Shown here in pieces: positions 1 to 5,859 of a DNA stretch of 7,315 nt. The position numbers and the translations under genes were made by a program. The first letter of the stretch is position 1, and each line of letters opens with the position of its first letter. Under the pieces are notes generated by a model that was not told the DNA's origin, ran no database searches, and saw only the letters and a program-made list of their open reading frames with translations. Origin of the DNA: Pseudomonadota bacterium (GTDB lineage Bacteria > Pseudomonadota > Gammaproteobacteria > Burkholderiales > Thiobacillaceae); contig JAJYXA010000004.1 of NCBI GenBank assembly GCA_021791235.1, forward strand, positions 1 through 7,315. Direction: 5' to 3'.

Positions 1-880
1 GTATGCGCGCGGCGGCCTGATGGGCTTTCTCCGCCGCAAGATCCGGTCGCGCGCCGGCCGCCCGGCGCTGACCGCCGGGCCGGCCGTCGCGCCGCTGCCG
101 CGGCGCAGCCTGCCCCCGCCGGGCACGCCGCTGCTGCAGGTGGCCGGCGCGTCCAAGCGCTTCGGCGGCCTGGTCGCGGTGGCCGAGGTCAGCTTCGCCG
201 TCAGCGCCGGCGAGATCGTCGGGCTGATCGGGCCCAACGGCGCGGGAAAATCGACGATGTTCAACCTCCTCACCGGCACGCTGCCGATGGACGCGGGCAG
301 CGTGCGCTTTCTCGGCCAGGACATCAGCGCCGCGGCGCAGCGGAAAATCGCCCGGCTGGGCATGGCGCGCACCTTCCAGCACGTGAAGCTGCGCCCCGAC
401 ATGAGCCTGCTGGACAACGTCGCGCTCGGCGCCCATTCCCGGACCCGCGGCGGCTTGCTGGCGGCGGGATTGCGCCTGGACCGCGCCGAGGAGGCGCAGA
501 TCTTCGCTGCGGCATGGGCCCAGCTCGAGCGCATCGGGCTGGCCGAGCGCGCCCACGAGCCGGCCGGCAGCCTGCCGCTGGGCACGCAGCGCCTGCTGGA
601 GATCGCCCGGGCGCTGGCCGCGGATCCGGTGCTGCTGGTGCTGGACGAGCCGGCGGCCGGGCTGCGCCGCCGCGAGAAGCAGGCTCTGCTCGAACTGCTG
701 CGCCGGCTGCGCGCGGAGGGCATGACCATCCTGATCGTCGAGCACGACATGGCCTTCGTGATGGGGCTGGTCGATCGCCTGGTGGTGATGAACTTCGGCG
801 CCAAGCTGGTCGAAGGCCGGCCCGCCGAAGTGCGCGCCGACCCGCGGGTGCAGTCGGCCTATCTCGGGGTGGGCGCATGA
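1..880 (+). CDS. livG: Branched-chain amino acid-type ABC transporter ATPase (LivG), 5' partial; probably the end of a LivM-LivG fusion
   Basis: This ATPase should energise uptake of branched-chain amino acids or a related amide or carboxylate at the inner membrane. Numbered from the ATG at 20, it shows Walker [10 protein letters not shown] (71-79), a Q-loop in ARTFQHVKL (near 120), Walker B LLVLDEP (205-211) and the H-loop in IVEHDM (239-244); the C-terminal YLG is typical of LivG. The signature is LPLGTQ (185-190) instead of the usual LSxGQ, and the D-loop reads GLRRRE. The frame has no stop back to base 2 and reads [12 protein letters not shown] before and through that ATG, like the end of a LivM permease, followed by an Ala/Pro/Arg-rich linker of about 25 residues. 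I therefore infer a permease-ATPase fusion cut by the window edge; an independent start at 20 has no clear ribosome site. The stop overlaps livF (ATGA). The substrate cannot be read from sequence. Confidence 0.85.
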   Translation, partial: YARGGLMGFLRRKIRSRAGRPALTAGPAVAPLPRRSLPPPGTPLLQVAGASKRFGGLVAVAEVSFAVSAGEIVGLIGPNGAGKSTMFNLLTGTLPMDAGSVRFLGQDISAAAQRKIARLGMARTFQHVKLRPDMSLLDNVALGAHSRTRGGLLAAGLRLDRAEEAQIFAAAWAQLERIGLAERAHEPAGSLPLGTQRLLEIARALAADPVLLVLDEPAAGLRRREKQALLELLRRLRAEGMTILIVEHDMAFVMGLVDRLVVMNFGAKLVEGRPAEVRADPRVQSAYLGVGA

Positions 881-1608
881 GCACCGCGCTGCTGGAGATC
901 GGCGGGCTGCACGTGTCCTACGGCCGCGTCGAGGCGGTGCACGGCGTCTCGGTTGCGCTGCTGCCGCGGCAGATCGTCTCGGTCATCGGCCCCAACGGCG
1001 CCGGCAAGACGACGCTGCTCGCCGCGGCGATGGGGCTTTTGCCCTCGCTCGGCACGCTGCGCTTCGAGGGCGAAGATCTGCACGGGCTCGACGTCGAGGC
1101 GCGGGTCGAACGCGGGCTGTGCCTGGTGCCGGAACGGCGCGAGCTGTTCGGCGAGCTGTCGGTGCAGGACAACCTGCAGCTGGGCGCCTACGCCGGGCGG
1201 CTGCGCCGCGACGCCTTGAGGCGTCGCCTGGACTCGGTCTATCAGCGCTTTCCGCGTCTGGCCGAGCGCCGCGCGCAACGCGCGAGCACGCTCTCGGGCG
1301 GCGAGCGGCAGATGCTCACCCTCGGCCGCGCGCTGATGTCGGCGCCGCGCCTGCTGATGCTCGACGAGCCGAGCCTCGGCCTCGCACCCTTGATCGTCAG
1401 CGAGATCCTGGCCATCGTGCGCGGGCTGCGCGACGACGGCGTGGCCATCCTGCTGGTCGAGCAGAACGCGCGCATCGCGCTGGAGAGTTCCGATTACGGC
1501 TACGTGCTGGAGACCGGCGAGATCGCGCTGGCCGGCGAATCGGCGGCGCTGGCCGGCGACCCGCGGGTGCGGGCCACCTACCTCGGCGGCGGCACCGACG
1601 ACGAGTGA
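877..1608 (+). CDS. livF: Branched-chain amino acid-type ABC transporter ATPase LivF
   Basis: A 243-residue ATPase, the usual LivF length, and second nucleotide-binding subunit of the importer. It shows Walker A GPNGAGKT (38-45), the LivF-type VPERRELF in place of a canonical Q-loop (84-91), signature LSGGERQ (139-145), Walker B LLMLDEP (159-165) and the family's VEQN (194-197) in place of the H-loop histidine. It ends in the ATYLGGG seen in LivF proteins. The ATG at 877 overlaps the upstream stop as ATGA, which supports both this start and translational coupling to the LivG part. A longer reading in the same frame, from 514, would overlap the ATPase core of LivG and is not credible. Unlike its partner it has a canonical signature motif, so the composite ATPase sites are probably unequal. 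The transported ligand is unknown because no binding-protein gene lies in the window. Confidence 0.93.
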   Translation: MSTALLEIGGLHVSYGRVEAVHGVSVALLPRQIVSVIGPNGAGKTTLLAAAMGLLPSLGTLRFEGEDLHGLDVEARVERGLCLVPERRELFGELSVQDNLQLGAYAGRLRRDALRRRLDSVYQRFPRLAERRAQRASTLSGGERQMLTLGRALMSAPRLLMLDEPSLGLAPLIVSEILAIVRGLRDDGVAILLVEQNARIALESSDYGYVLETGEIALAGESAALAGDPRVRATYLGGGTDDE

Positions 1609-1621
1609 GCGCTGCCGCTCA
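1606..1621. terminator. Hairpin spanning the two convergent stop codons (livF / radical SAM gene)
   Basis: TGAGCG at 1606-1611 pairs perfectly with CGCTCA at 1616-1621 around a 4-base loop. The stem contains the livF stop (1606-1608) and the complement of the facing gene's stop (1619-1621). There is no T-run on either side, so it is not a standard intrinsic terminator. It may still protect or separate the 3' ends of the two transcripts. Confidence 0.3.
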
Positions 1622-3151
1622 GGCGGCGATGGCGACGCAGTCGATGCGCTCGAATTTTTCCAGCTCCCGCTCGATGATGTCGATGGTCGCGCGGCCGATA
1701 TATTCGCTGCCGCCCTCGAGCGTATCGGCCGCCTCGAGATAGGCCCGGCCGATCAGCCGGCCCAGCGGCTTGGGGTTGTAGAGCAGCTTCTTGATGACGA
1801 AGGGGTTCAGGGTGAGGGGGTTGTAGTCCGGCTTGAGATAACCCTGGTCGATCAGCAGACGCTCGACCGGCGTGCCCGGCTGAACGCCGATGAAGAAGAT
1901 GAAGGGCAGCACGTGTTCGCGGCCGAACAGCGCGTACAGTTCCTTGATCTTCTGTATGGTCTGCCTCAGGGTCCCGACGGTCTCGCCCGGGGCGTTGAGG
2001 GGGATGTAGAGCTTCACCTGCTGGTCGCTATGGCCGTTCGCCTTGAGCATGCGGAAGGCCTCCATCTGCTGCTCCAGCGAATAGCCCAGGGTCAGCGTGT
2101 CGATCACCTCCTGCGAGCCGGTGAATGACAGATCCACGCTGCACATGCCGCTGGCCAGCATTTTCCCGGCGATCTGCGGCGTCAGGTGGTTCAGGCGCAG
2201 GTAGCCCGACCAGCTGACGGTGGTCTTTCTGGCCAGCATTTCGTCGAGCACGTGCTCGACGTGTTCGGTGCTGCGCTTGGTCGAGCAGAATTGCGCGTCG
2301 GTAAACCAGATGTGCCGGACGCCGTAGCGCTTGTTCAGGGTCTCCACCTCCTGGGCGATTTCGGCCGGCTCACGGTAGCGCTGATTGCCGCCCTCGATCT
2401 TGTTGTAGAGGCAGAAGTGGCACTGGAACGGGCAACCGCGCTTGGTGTGCACGCCGATGTCGCCGCCGAGATAGCTGCCGAAGTCGGGAAAGATCGACTC
2501 GACGTAGGCGAAATCGACGGCCGTCAATCGGCGCAGGTCGAAGGTCTCGGTCCTGGCGCGGTGGCTGATGCGGCCGGCGCGATCCTTGCAGAAGTTTTCC
2601 CCGGCCGGGGCGGCGCAGCCGTCGACGATCGAGAGCATGGCGTCCTCGCCTTCGCCGATCACCACCACCGTGTCGTTGGGGCATTTGTCCGCCACGTACT
2701 TGCCGAAAATCGAGACCGCGGTGCCGCCGACCACGATGCGCGCGTCGGGCAACTGTCGCCGCACCAGCTTCATGTAGCCGAAATTCCTCAGCCGGCTCAA
2801 GACGTAGTCGGAGATGATTCGCAGCGAATTCTTGGTCGCCTTGATGCGCCGCCAGAGCTTGCGCGAATGGTCGAAATTCATGACCACGTCGAGCGCGTCG
2901 TCTTCGGGATGCGGGCCGAAGGACTGCATGTTGCGCCAGGAGAAGGCCACCACGTCCGGCTTCATCGCGGCCAGCCGCTGCTTCAGTACGCGCCGGCGTT
3001 CGGCGGGCGGCACCAGGGCCAGATCGAGCAGGTGCTGATGTATCTGCGGTCGCTGCTTGTGGATGTAGTCGGCGACGTAGATGACGCCGCCGGGATAGAT
3101 TTTCCAGCAGGGCAGACGGACGTAGAGTACTGAGCGGACCTCGGAAGACAT
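1619..3151 (-). CDS. Radical SAM protein with cobalamin-binding-like N-terminal domain, unknown substrate
   Basis: A 510-residue protein. Residues about 6-175 look like the alternating strand/helix fold of B12-binding radical SAM proteins: VVAFSWRN near 68, IVVGGTAVSIFG at 139-150 and VVIGEGEDAM at 163-172. The DxHxxG motif for base-off cobalamin binding is absent. The radical SAM core follows, with the cluster motif CPFQCHFC (C240, C244, C247), FTDAQF (283-288) at the usual following strand, LSFTGSQEVID (341-351) in the SAM-binding area, and GVQPGTPVE (422-430) late in the barrel. The last 80 residues look helical and contain no CxxC. The ATG at 3151 has GAGG 8 bases upstream. The gene lies 78 bp after feoB on the same strand and converges on livF, so it is probably co-transcribed with feoAB. 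The family is confident; I do not recognise the reaction. Confidence 0.85.
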   Translation of the reverse strand: MSSEVRSVLYVRLPCWKIYPGGVIYVADYIHKQRPQIHQHLLDLALVPPAERRRVLKQRLAAMKPDVVAFSWRNMQSFGPHPEDDALDVVMNFDHSRKLWRRIKATKNSLRIISDYVLSRLRNFGYMKLVRRQLPDARIVVGGTAVSIFGKYVADKCPNDTVVVIGEGEDAMLSIVDGCAAPAGENFCKDRAGRISHRARTETFDLRRLTAVDFAYVESIFPDFGSYLGGDIGVHTKRGCPFQCHFCLYNKIEGGNQRYREPAEIAQEVETLNKRYGVRHIWFTDAQFCSTKRSTEHVEHVLDEMLARKTTVSWSGYLRLNHLTPQIAGKMLASGMCSVDLSFTGSQEVIDTLTLGYSLEQQMEAFRMLKANGHSDQQVKLYIPLNAPGETVGTLRQTIQKIKELYALFGREHVLPFIFFIGVQPGTPVERLLIDQGYLKPDYNPLTLNPFVIKKLLYNPKPLGRLIGRAYLEAADTLEGGSEYIGRATIDIIERELEKFERIDCVAIAA

Positions 3152-3161
3152 GACGCTTGCC

Positions 3162-3206
3162 TCAAGTTTTGATCTTATCGGTGCCCTCTTCGGGGCACTT
3201 GCACAT
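3162..3206 (-). other. Possible 14-codon leader reading frame with a CxC motif
   Basis: An ATG at 3206 opens a frame reading MCKCPEEGTDKIKT and stopping at 3164-3162. Its stop codon overlaps the GAGG ribosome site (3160-3163) of the radical SAM gene, the arrangement expected of a leader peptide or coupling frame. No ribosome site precedes its own ATG, and a frame this short can occur by chance. It is recorded as a candidate, not as a gene. Confidence 0.2.
3181..3198 (-). other. Perfect 6-bp hairpin in the feoB-radical SAM spacer
   Basis: GTGCCC (3181-3186) pairs with GGGCAC (3193-3198) around a 6-base loop. On the minus strand it lies about 30 bases before the radical SAM start and has no T-run after it, so it is more likely an RNA processing, stability or attenuation element than a terminator. 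Confidence 0.35.
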
Positions 3207-3211
3207 TTGCG

Positions 3212-3225
3212 CCGGGTCGTCCCGG
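3212..3225 (-). other. Perfect 5-bp GC hairpin just after feoB
   Basis: CCGGG (3212-3216) pairs with CCCGG (3221-3225) around a 4-base loop, starting 4 bases after the feoB stop in transcript order. It is the first of two closely spaced stem-loops in the 78-bp spacer. It lacks a T-run and may mark a partial termination or processing point between feoB and the next gene. Confidence 0.3.
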
Positions 3226-3229
3226 AAAT

Positions 3230-5017
3230 TCAGTAGCCCAGCCAGCGCGCTCCCTGATAAAAAACGAAGCTCGACAGCCAGGCGAGGAGCAGCGGCCAGG
3301 CCACGGCGACGAAGGTGAAACCCGGGCTGCGCGATTCCGACCTGATCGTCGCCACGGCCGACAGGCAGGGAGTGTAGATCAGCGTAAAGAGCATGAAGCT
3401 GTAAGCTTGCACCCAGTCCAGATGCTGCGCCAGGTGGCCGGCGAGGGCGGCGCCGCTGGTGGCGTAGATCACCGCCAGCGAACCGATCACCACCTCCTTG
3501 GCGACGAAGCCGAAAATCAGCGCCACGGTCAGCTGATCGCCGATGCCCAGCGGCGACAGCAGCGGCTGGAAGGCGTGGCCCAGGAAGCCGGCATAGCTCC
3601 GCGGGCCGCCGACCGCGACGCCCGCAGGCAGATGCGTGAGCAGCCAGACCAGCACCGCCCCGGCGACGATGAACTTGGTGGCGCGCTGGAAGAAGTGACG
3701 CACCTCCTGCCAGGCGCGCAGCACGATCTGCCTCGCGGTCGGCAGGCGATAGGGCGGCAGTTCGATGACGAAGGGCTCGGTCGATGGAAAGTGGCGGCGG
3801 AAGATCAGGGCCGTGGCGATGGCCGTGGCGACGCTGGCGAGATAGAGGGAGAACAGCACGTAGGGCGCCTGGGCGGGCGGGAACAGCGCGGCGATGATGA
3901 ACAGGAACACCTGCAGCCTGGCCGAACACAGGGACAGCGGGATCAAGAGCATCGAGAGCAGGCGCAGCGGCCGGCTGCGCATGATGCGCGTGCCCATCAG
4001 CGCCGGGACGTTGCAGCCGAAACCCATCAGGATCATCACGAAGCTGCGCCCGTCGAGGCCCAGCCGCGCCATCAGGGCGTCGGTCAGGAAGGCCGCGCGG
4101 GAGAGGTAGCCGGTGTCCTCGACGATCGCCATGAAGACGAAGAACAGGACGATGATCGGCACGAAGGTGGCGACGGTGGCGACGCCGTTCCAGACGCCGT
4201 CTTCCAGCAATCCCTGGACGAAGGGCGGCGTCCAGGCGAGCAGGGGCGTGAGCAGGTCTGCGCGCAGCCAACCGAAGAGTGCGCTCATCGCCGTCTGCAA
4301 CGGCATGCCCAGGGCGAACACCGCCTGGAACAGCAGCAGGATGACCGCCAGGAACAGCGGCAGGGCGAGCACCGGGTGGAGCACCAGCCGGTCGATGCGG
4401 TCGGTCAGGCTGACCGACATCGTCAGCGGCATGTCCACCGCGGCAGCGAGAACCTGCGCCAGCTTCGCCTCTATGGTCTGATCGGCAATCAGGGCGGTCT
4501 TGACCGCCTCGACCGGGACGGCCGGCGCGGCGCGCAGGGCGGCGGTGATGGTGCGCAGCGCGGTCTGGTGACCCGAGCCGTACTTGGCGCTCACCAGCAC
4601 CGTGGGTATCGCCAGTTGGGCGCTGATCTTCCCGGTGTCGATGCGGATGCCGAGCTTCCTGGCCTCGTCCTCCATGTTGAGCAGCAGCACCAGCGGCAGG
4701 CCCAGGGCCTGGATCTGCAGGGCCAGCGCCAGTTGGCGTTCGATCTGGACGGCATTCAGGACCACCACCGCCAGGTCGAGCGAATTGTTCTCCAGGAAGT
4801 GGCGCACCACCCGCTCGTCCTCGGAGAAACCGTGCAGATCATAGATGCCGGGCAGGTCGATCATCTCGACCATCTCCGCGCCGAGCAGCAGTTTGGCGCT
4901 GGCCAGTTCCACCGTCACCCCGGGCCAGTTGCCGACCCTGGCGCCGGAACCGGTCAGGCGGTTGAACAGCGTCGATTTGCCGGTGTTCGGCATGCCGAGC
5001 AGGGCGACCTTGCTCAT
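3230..5017 (-). CDS. feoB: Ferrous iron transporter FeoB, compact form
   Basis: This is the Fe(II) uptake permease of the inner membrane, with a cytosolic G domain. The GTPase shows G1 GMPNTGKS (8-15), G2 threonine in WPGVTVE (31-37), G3 DLPG (54-57), G4 NMED (114-117) and G5-like SAKYGSG (143-149). A short linker domain (about 165-210) leads to the membrane part, with hydrophobic segments near 212-236, 280-300, 352-378, 384-405, 447-463, 493-520, 540-555 and 567-587. The Gate motifs are present: GFGCNVPAL (332-340) and FGFVAKEVVIGSL (502-514), as well as the conserved TPCLSAVATIRSE (549-561). At 595 residues it is shorter than E. coli FeoB (about 770) and ends soon after the last membrane segment, without a Cys-rich tail. 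The ATG at 5017 lies 8 bases after the feoA stop codon (7-base gap), with only a weak ribosome site, suggesting coupling to feoA. Confidence 0.97.
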   Translation of the reverse strand: MSKVALLGMPNTGKSTLFNRLTGSGARVGNWPGVTVELASAKLLLGAEMVEMIDLPGIYDLHGFSEDERVVRHFLENNSLDLAVVVLNAVQIERQLALALQIQALGLPLVLLLNMEDEARKLGIRIDTGKISAQLAIPTVLVSAKYGSGHQTALRTITAALRAAPAVPVEAVKTALIADQTIEAKLAQVLAAAVDMPLTMSVSLTDRIDRLVLHPVLALPLFLAVILLLFQAVFALGMPLQTAMSALFGWLRADLLTPLLAWTPPFVQGLLEDGVWNGVATVATFVPIIVLFFVFMAIVEDTGYLSRAAFLTDALMARLGLDGRSFVMILMGFGCNVPALMGTRIMRSRPLRLLSMLLIPLSLCSARLQVFLFIIAALFPPAQAPYVLFSLYLASVATAIATALIFRRHFPSTEPFVIELPPYRLPTARQIVLRAWQEVRHFFQRATKFIVAGAVLVWLLTHLPAGVAVGGPRSYAGFLGHAFQPLLSPLGIGDQLTVALIFGFVAKEVVIGSLAVIYATSGAALAGHLAQHLDWVQAYSFMLFTLIYTPCLSAVATIRSESRSPGFTFVAVAWPLLLAWLSSFVFYQGARWLGY

Positions 5018-5024
5018 GCCCGGC

Positions 5025-5258
5025 TCATACGGCGATCTCTATTTGCCGGGCGTCGCGGCGGCGGATGATGATGTCGGTGGTGCCGATCCGCACTTGCAGC
5101 GGGCCGGTGAACATTCCCCTGCGGATGATCCGGATTTTGTTGCCCGGCTTGAGCCCCAGCGCGACGAGTCGGCGGCGGAGGTCTTCGGCAGCGTGGATGG
5201 CGACGATCTGACCGCCCTGTCCGGGTGCCAGATAGTCGAGCAACTTGGTCAACTGCAT
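5025..5258 (-). CDS. feoA: Ferrous iron transport protein FeoA
   Basis: A 77-residue cytosolic SH3-like protein that assists FeoB. The family pattern is clear: an opening MQLTKLLDYLAPGQGGQIV, then RRRLVALGLKPGNKIRIIRR in the middle (the LxxLGLxPGxxI pattern), and the closing strands VRIGTTDIIIRRRDARQIEI. I chose the ATG at 5258 because it begins right at the family's usual N-terminus. A TTG at 5279 would add 7 residues (MIHWASS), but neither start has a recognisable ribosome site, so the start is uncertain. The gene is followed after 7 bases by feoB, the classic feoAB order. It may be translated from the mRNA of the small genes upstream or from its own promoter; a TATTAT at 5291-5286 is the only -10-like element seen, with no good -35. 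Confidence 0.92.
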   Translation of the reverse strand: MQLTKLLDYLAPGQGGQIVAIHAAEDLRRRLVALGLKPGNKIRIIRRGMFTGPLQVRIGTTDIIIRRRDARQIEIAV

Positions 5259-5325
5259 GGAGGAAGCCCAATGGATCAAGGCAAGATAATAGCGGAATTC
5301 TCCTGGCCTAGCTTTCTCCGGGGGG

Positions 5326-5352
5326 CGCCGCTGCGGATTCGTCGAAGCGGCG
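5326..5352 (-). other. 7-bp inverted repeat between the 81-aa gene and feoA
   Basis: CGCCGCT (5326-5332) pairs with AGCGGCG (5346-5352) around a 13-base loop, starting 8 bases after the stop of the upstream small gene. The base run that follows on the minus strand is C-rich, not T-rich, so an intrinsic terminator is doubtful. It could shape how much of the upstream transcript reaches feoA. Confidence 0.3.
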
Positions 5353-5360
5353 TCGGGGGC

Positions 5361-5606
5361 TCACCAGAAGGACTGGCGGGTGTGCGGGTTCTGCAAGCTC
5401 AGCATGCGCCGCTCGAGGTCGGCCAGATTCTGGGACTGGGCGAGAAATGCCTCCTCCTCGCTGAACGGATGCCATTCGGCTGCCAGCCATTCCTTGATCC
5501 GTCCGATGACGGTCGATGCGCGCTGGCTCAGCTGGGCGAAATGGTCCGCCGCCGGTCCTTGATGCCGGGCAAGATCGGAATGCCGCAGGGTCAGATCGAC
5601 TTTCAT
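5361..5606 (-). CDS. Small DUF3563-like protein, unknown function
   Basis: An 81-residue protein with no membrane segment or signal peptide. The stretch EEAFLAQSQNLADLERRM (51-68) resembles the conserved tail of DUF3563 proteins, short proteobacterial proteins of unknown role with an EAYLA...DLERRM pattern; this match is from memory and needs a profile search. The N-terminal half (RHQGPAADHFAQLSQRAS, then VIGRIKEWLAAEW) looks helical. The ATG at 5606 is chosen over a TTG two codons earlier because AGGAG (5618-5614) lies 7 bases upstream of the ATG but only 1 base from the TTG. It starts 2 bases after the stop of the 44-codon gene, so the two are probably translationally coupled. A 102-base gap separates it from feoA. 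The good ribosome site and family resemblance support a real gene. Confidence 0.7.
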   Translation of the reverse strand: MKVDLTLRHSDLARHQGPAADHFAQLSQRASTVIGRIKEWLAAEWHPFSEEEAFLAQSQNLADLERRMLSLQNPHTRQSFW

Positions 5607-5608
5607 TT

Positions 5609-5743
5609 TCAAGCTCCTTTCAAAGATAAGTCCTGTCTCCGTCGCTCCGCGAGAACCAGGCGGCGGGGGAGGCAGCGATCCTGGAGAGGATTCGCCCGGG
5701 GAACACGGGGAGAGGTCTGGAGCTGGGTTTGCCGGGTGTTCAT
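5609..5743 (-). CDS. Predicted 44-aa Arg/Gln/Leu-rich peptide, unknown
   Basis: A 44-codon frame beginning MNTRQTQLQTSPRVPRAN and ending ERRRQDLSLKGA. I do not recognise it. Nine of its residues are arginine and there is no hydrophobic segment, so a basic cytosolic peptide or a translated leader is possible. The ATG at 5743 has a strong AGGAG (5755-5751) at 7 bases, the same core and spacing as the next gene. The end of this frame encodes the ribosome site of the 81-aa gene, whose ATG lies 2 bases past its stop. An in-frame extension to 5821 runs through the promoter-like region and has no ribosome site, so the short form is preferred. It is the first frame of the minus-strand run leading to feoAB. 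Confidence 0.5.
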   Translation of the reverse strand: MNTRQTQLQTSPRVPRANPLQDRCLPRRLVLAERRRQDLSLKGA

Positions 5744-5794
5744 GTCAAGTCTCCTAATCCATGAGCGATTGCCGTCAGGACACGACAGCGTCAA

Positions 5795-5800
5795 TATAAT
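5795..5800 (+). promoter_or_regulatory. Perfect TATAAT -10 element facing the LysR gene
   Basis: TATAAT on the plus strand, with no good -35 at 16-18 bases upstream (CCGTCA at 17). Transcription would begin near 5807, inside the 17-bp inverted repeat, giving a leader of about 65 bases before the LysR ATG. The site overlaps the opposite -10, so the two promoters would compete. Confidence 0.3.
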
Positions 5801-5804
5801 GATG

Positions 5805-5821
5805 TTGTTGCAGTGCAACAA
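5805..5821. promoter_or_regulatory. Perfect 17-bp inverted repeat, candidate LysR-type operator
   Basis: TTGTTGC, a 3-base centre AGT, and GCAACAA form an exact 7-bp dyad. It contains the T-N11-A spacing of LysR-type boxes and lies between the LysR gene and the divergent small genes, overlapping the minus-strand -35 and the expected plus-strand start site. The adjacent GcvA-like regulator is the natural candidate to bind it; this is inference. Confidence 0.5.
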
Positions 5822-5859
5822 GCTAAAAAAGATGCCGACACAGGTTATAGAAACTAAGC

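Larger units (their letters stand above)
5793..5821 (-). promoter_or_regulatory. Candidate promoter for the small-gene/feo run
   Basis: On the minus strand, TTGTTG (5821-5816) is followed after 17 bases by TATATT (5798-5793). The -10 matches consensus at 5 of 6 bases and the -35 at only 3 of 6, as is common for activated promoters. Transcription would begin near 5786, leaving about 43 bases before the ATG at 5743. The -35 lies inside the 17-bp inverted repeat. Confidence 0.4.

Noticed and set aside
514..876. An upstream extension of livF
   Set aside because: The extra 121 codons overlap the LivG core in another frame and are Arg/Gly/Ala-rich; the ATGA overlap at 877 and the usual LivF length fix the start.
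2186..3133. A 315-codon open frame on the plus strand opposite the radical SAM gene
   Set aside because: It is fully antisense to a gene with a conserved CxxxCxxC motif and has no recognisable domain; it is treated as a shadow.
3181..3225. Intrinsic terminator after feoB
   Set aside because: Both stems lack a following T-run on the minus strand, and the next gene has its own ribosome site in the same direction; kept only as hairpins.
3162..4271. A 369-codon minus-strand frame overlapping feoB
   Set aside because: It is the shifted frame of feoB, with an Arg/Ala/His-rich translation. Only its last 14 codons, which lie in the spacer, were kept as a leader candidate.
3407..5068. A 553-codon open frame on the plus strand opposite feoB
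   Set aside because: It is antisense to a clear FeoB with all G motifs; its Gln/Arg/Gly/His-rich, low-complexity translation is typical of a shadow frame in GC-rich DNA.
5274..5278. TTGAT on the minus strand near feoA, as an FNR site
   Set aside because: Only one half-site is present; ATCAA is missing at the right spacing, and it lies downstream of the -10-like element.
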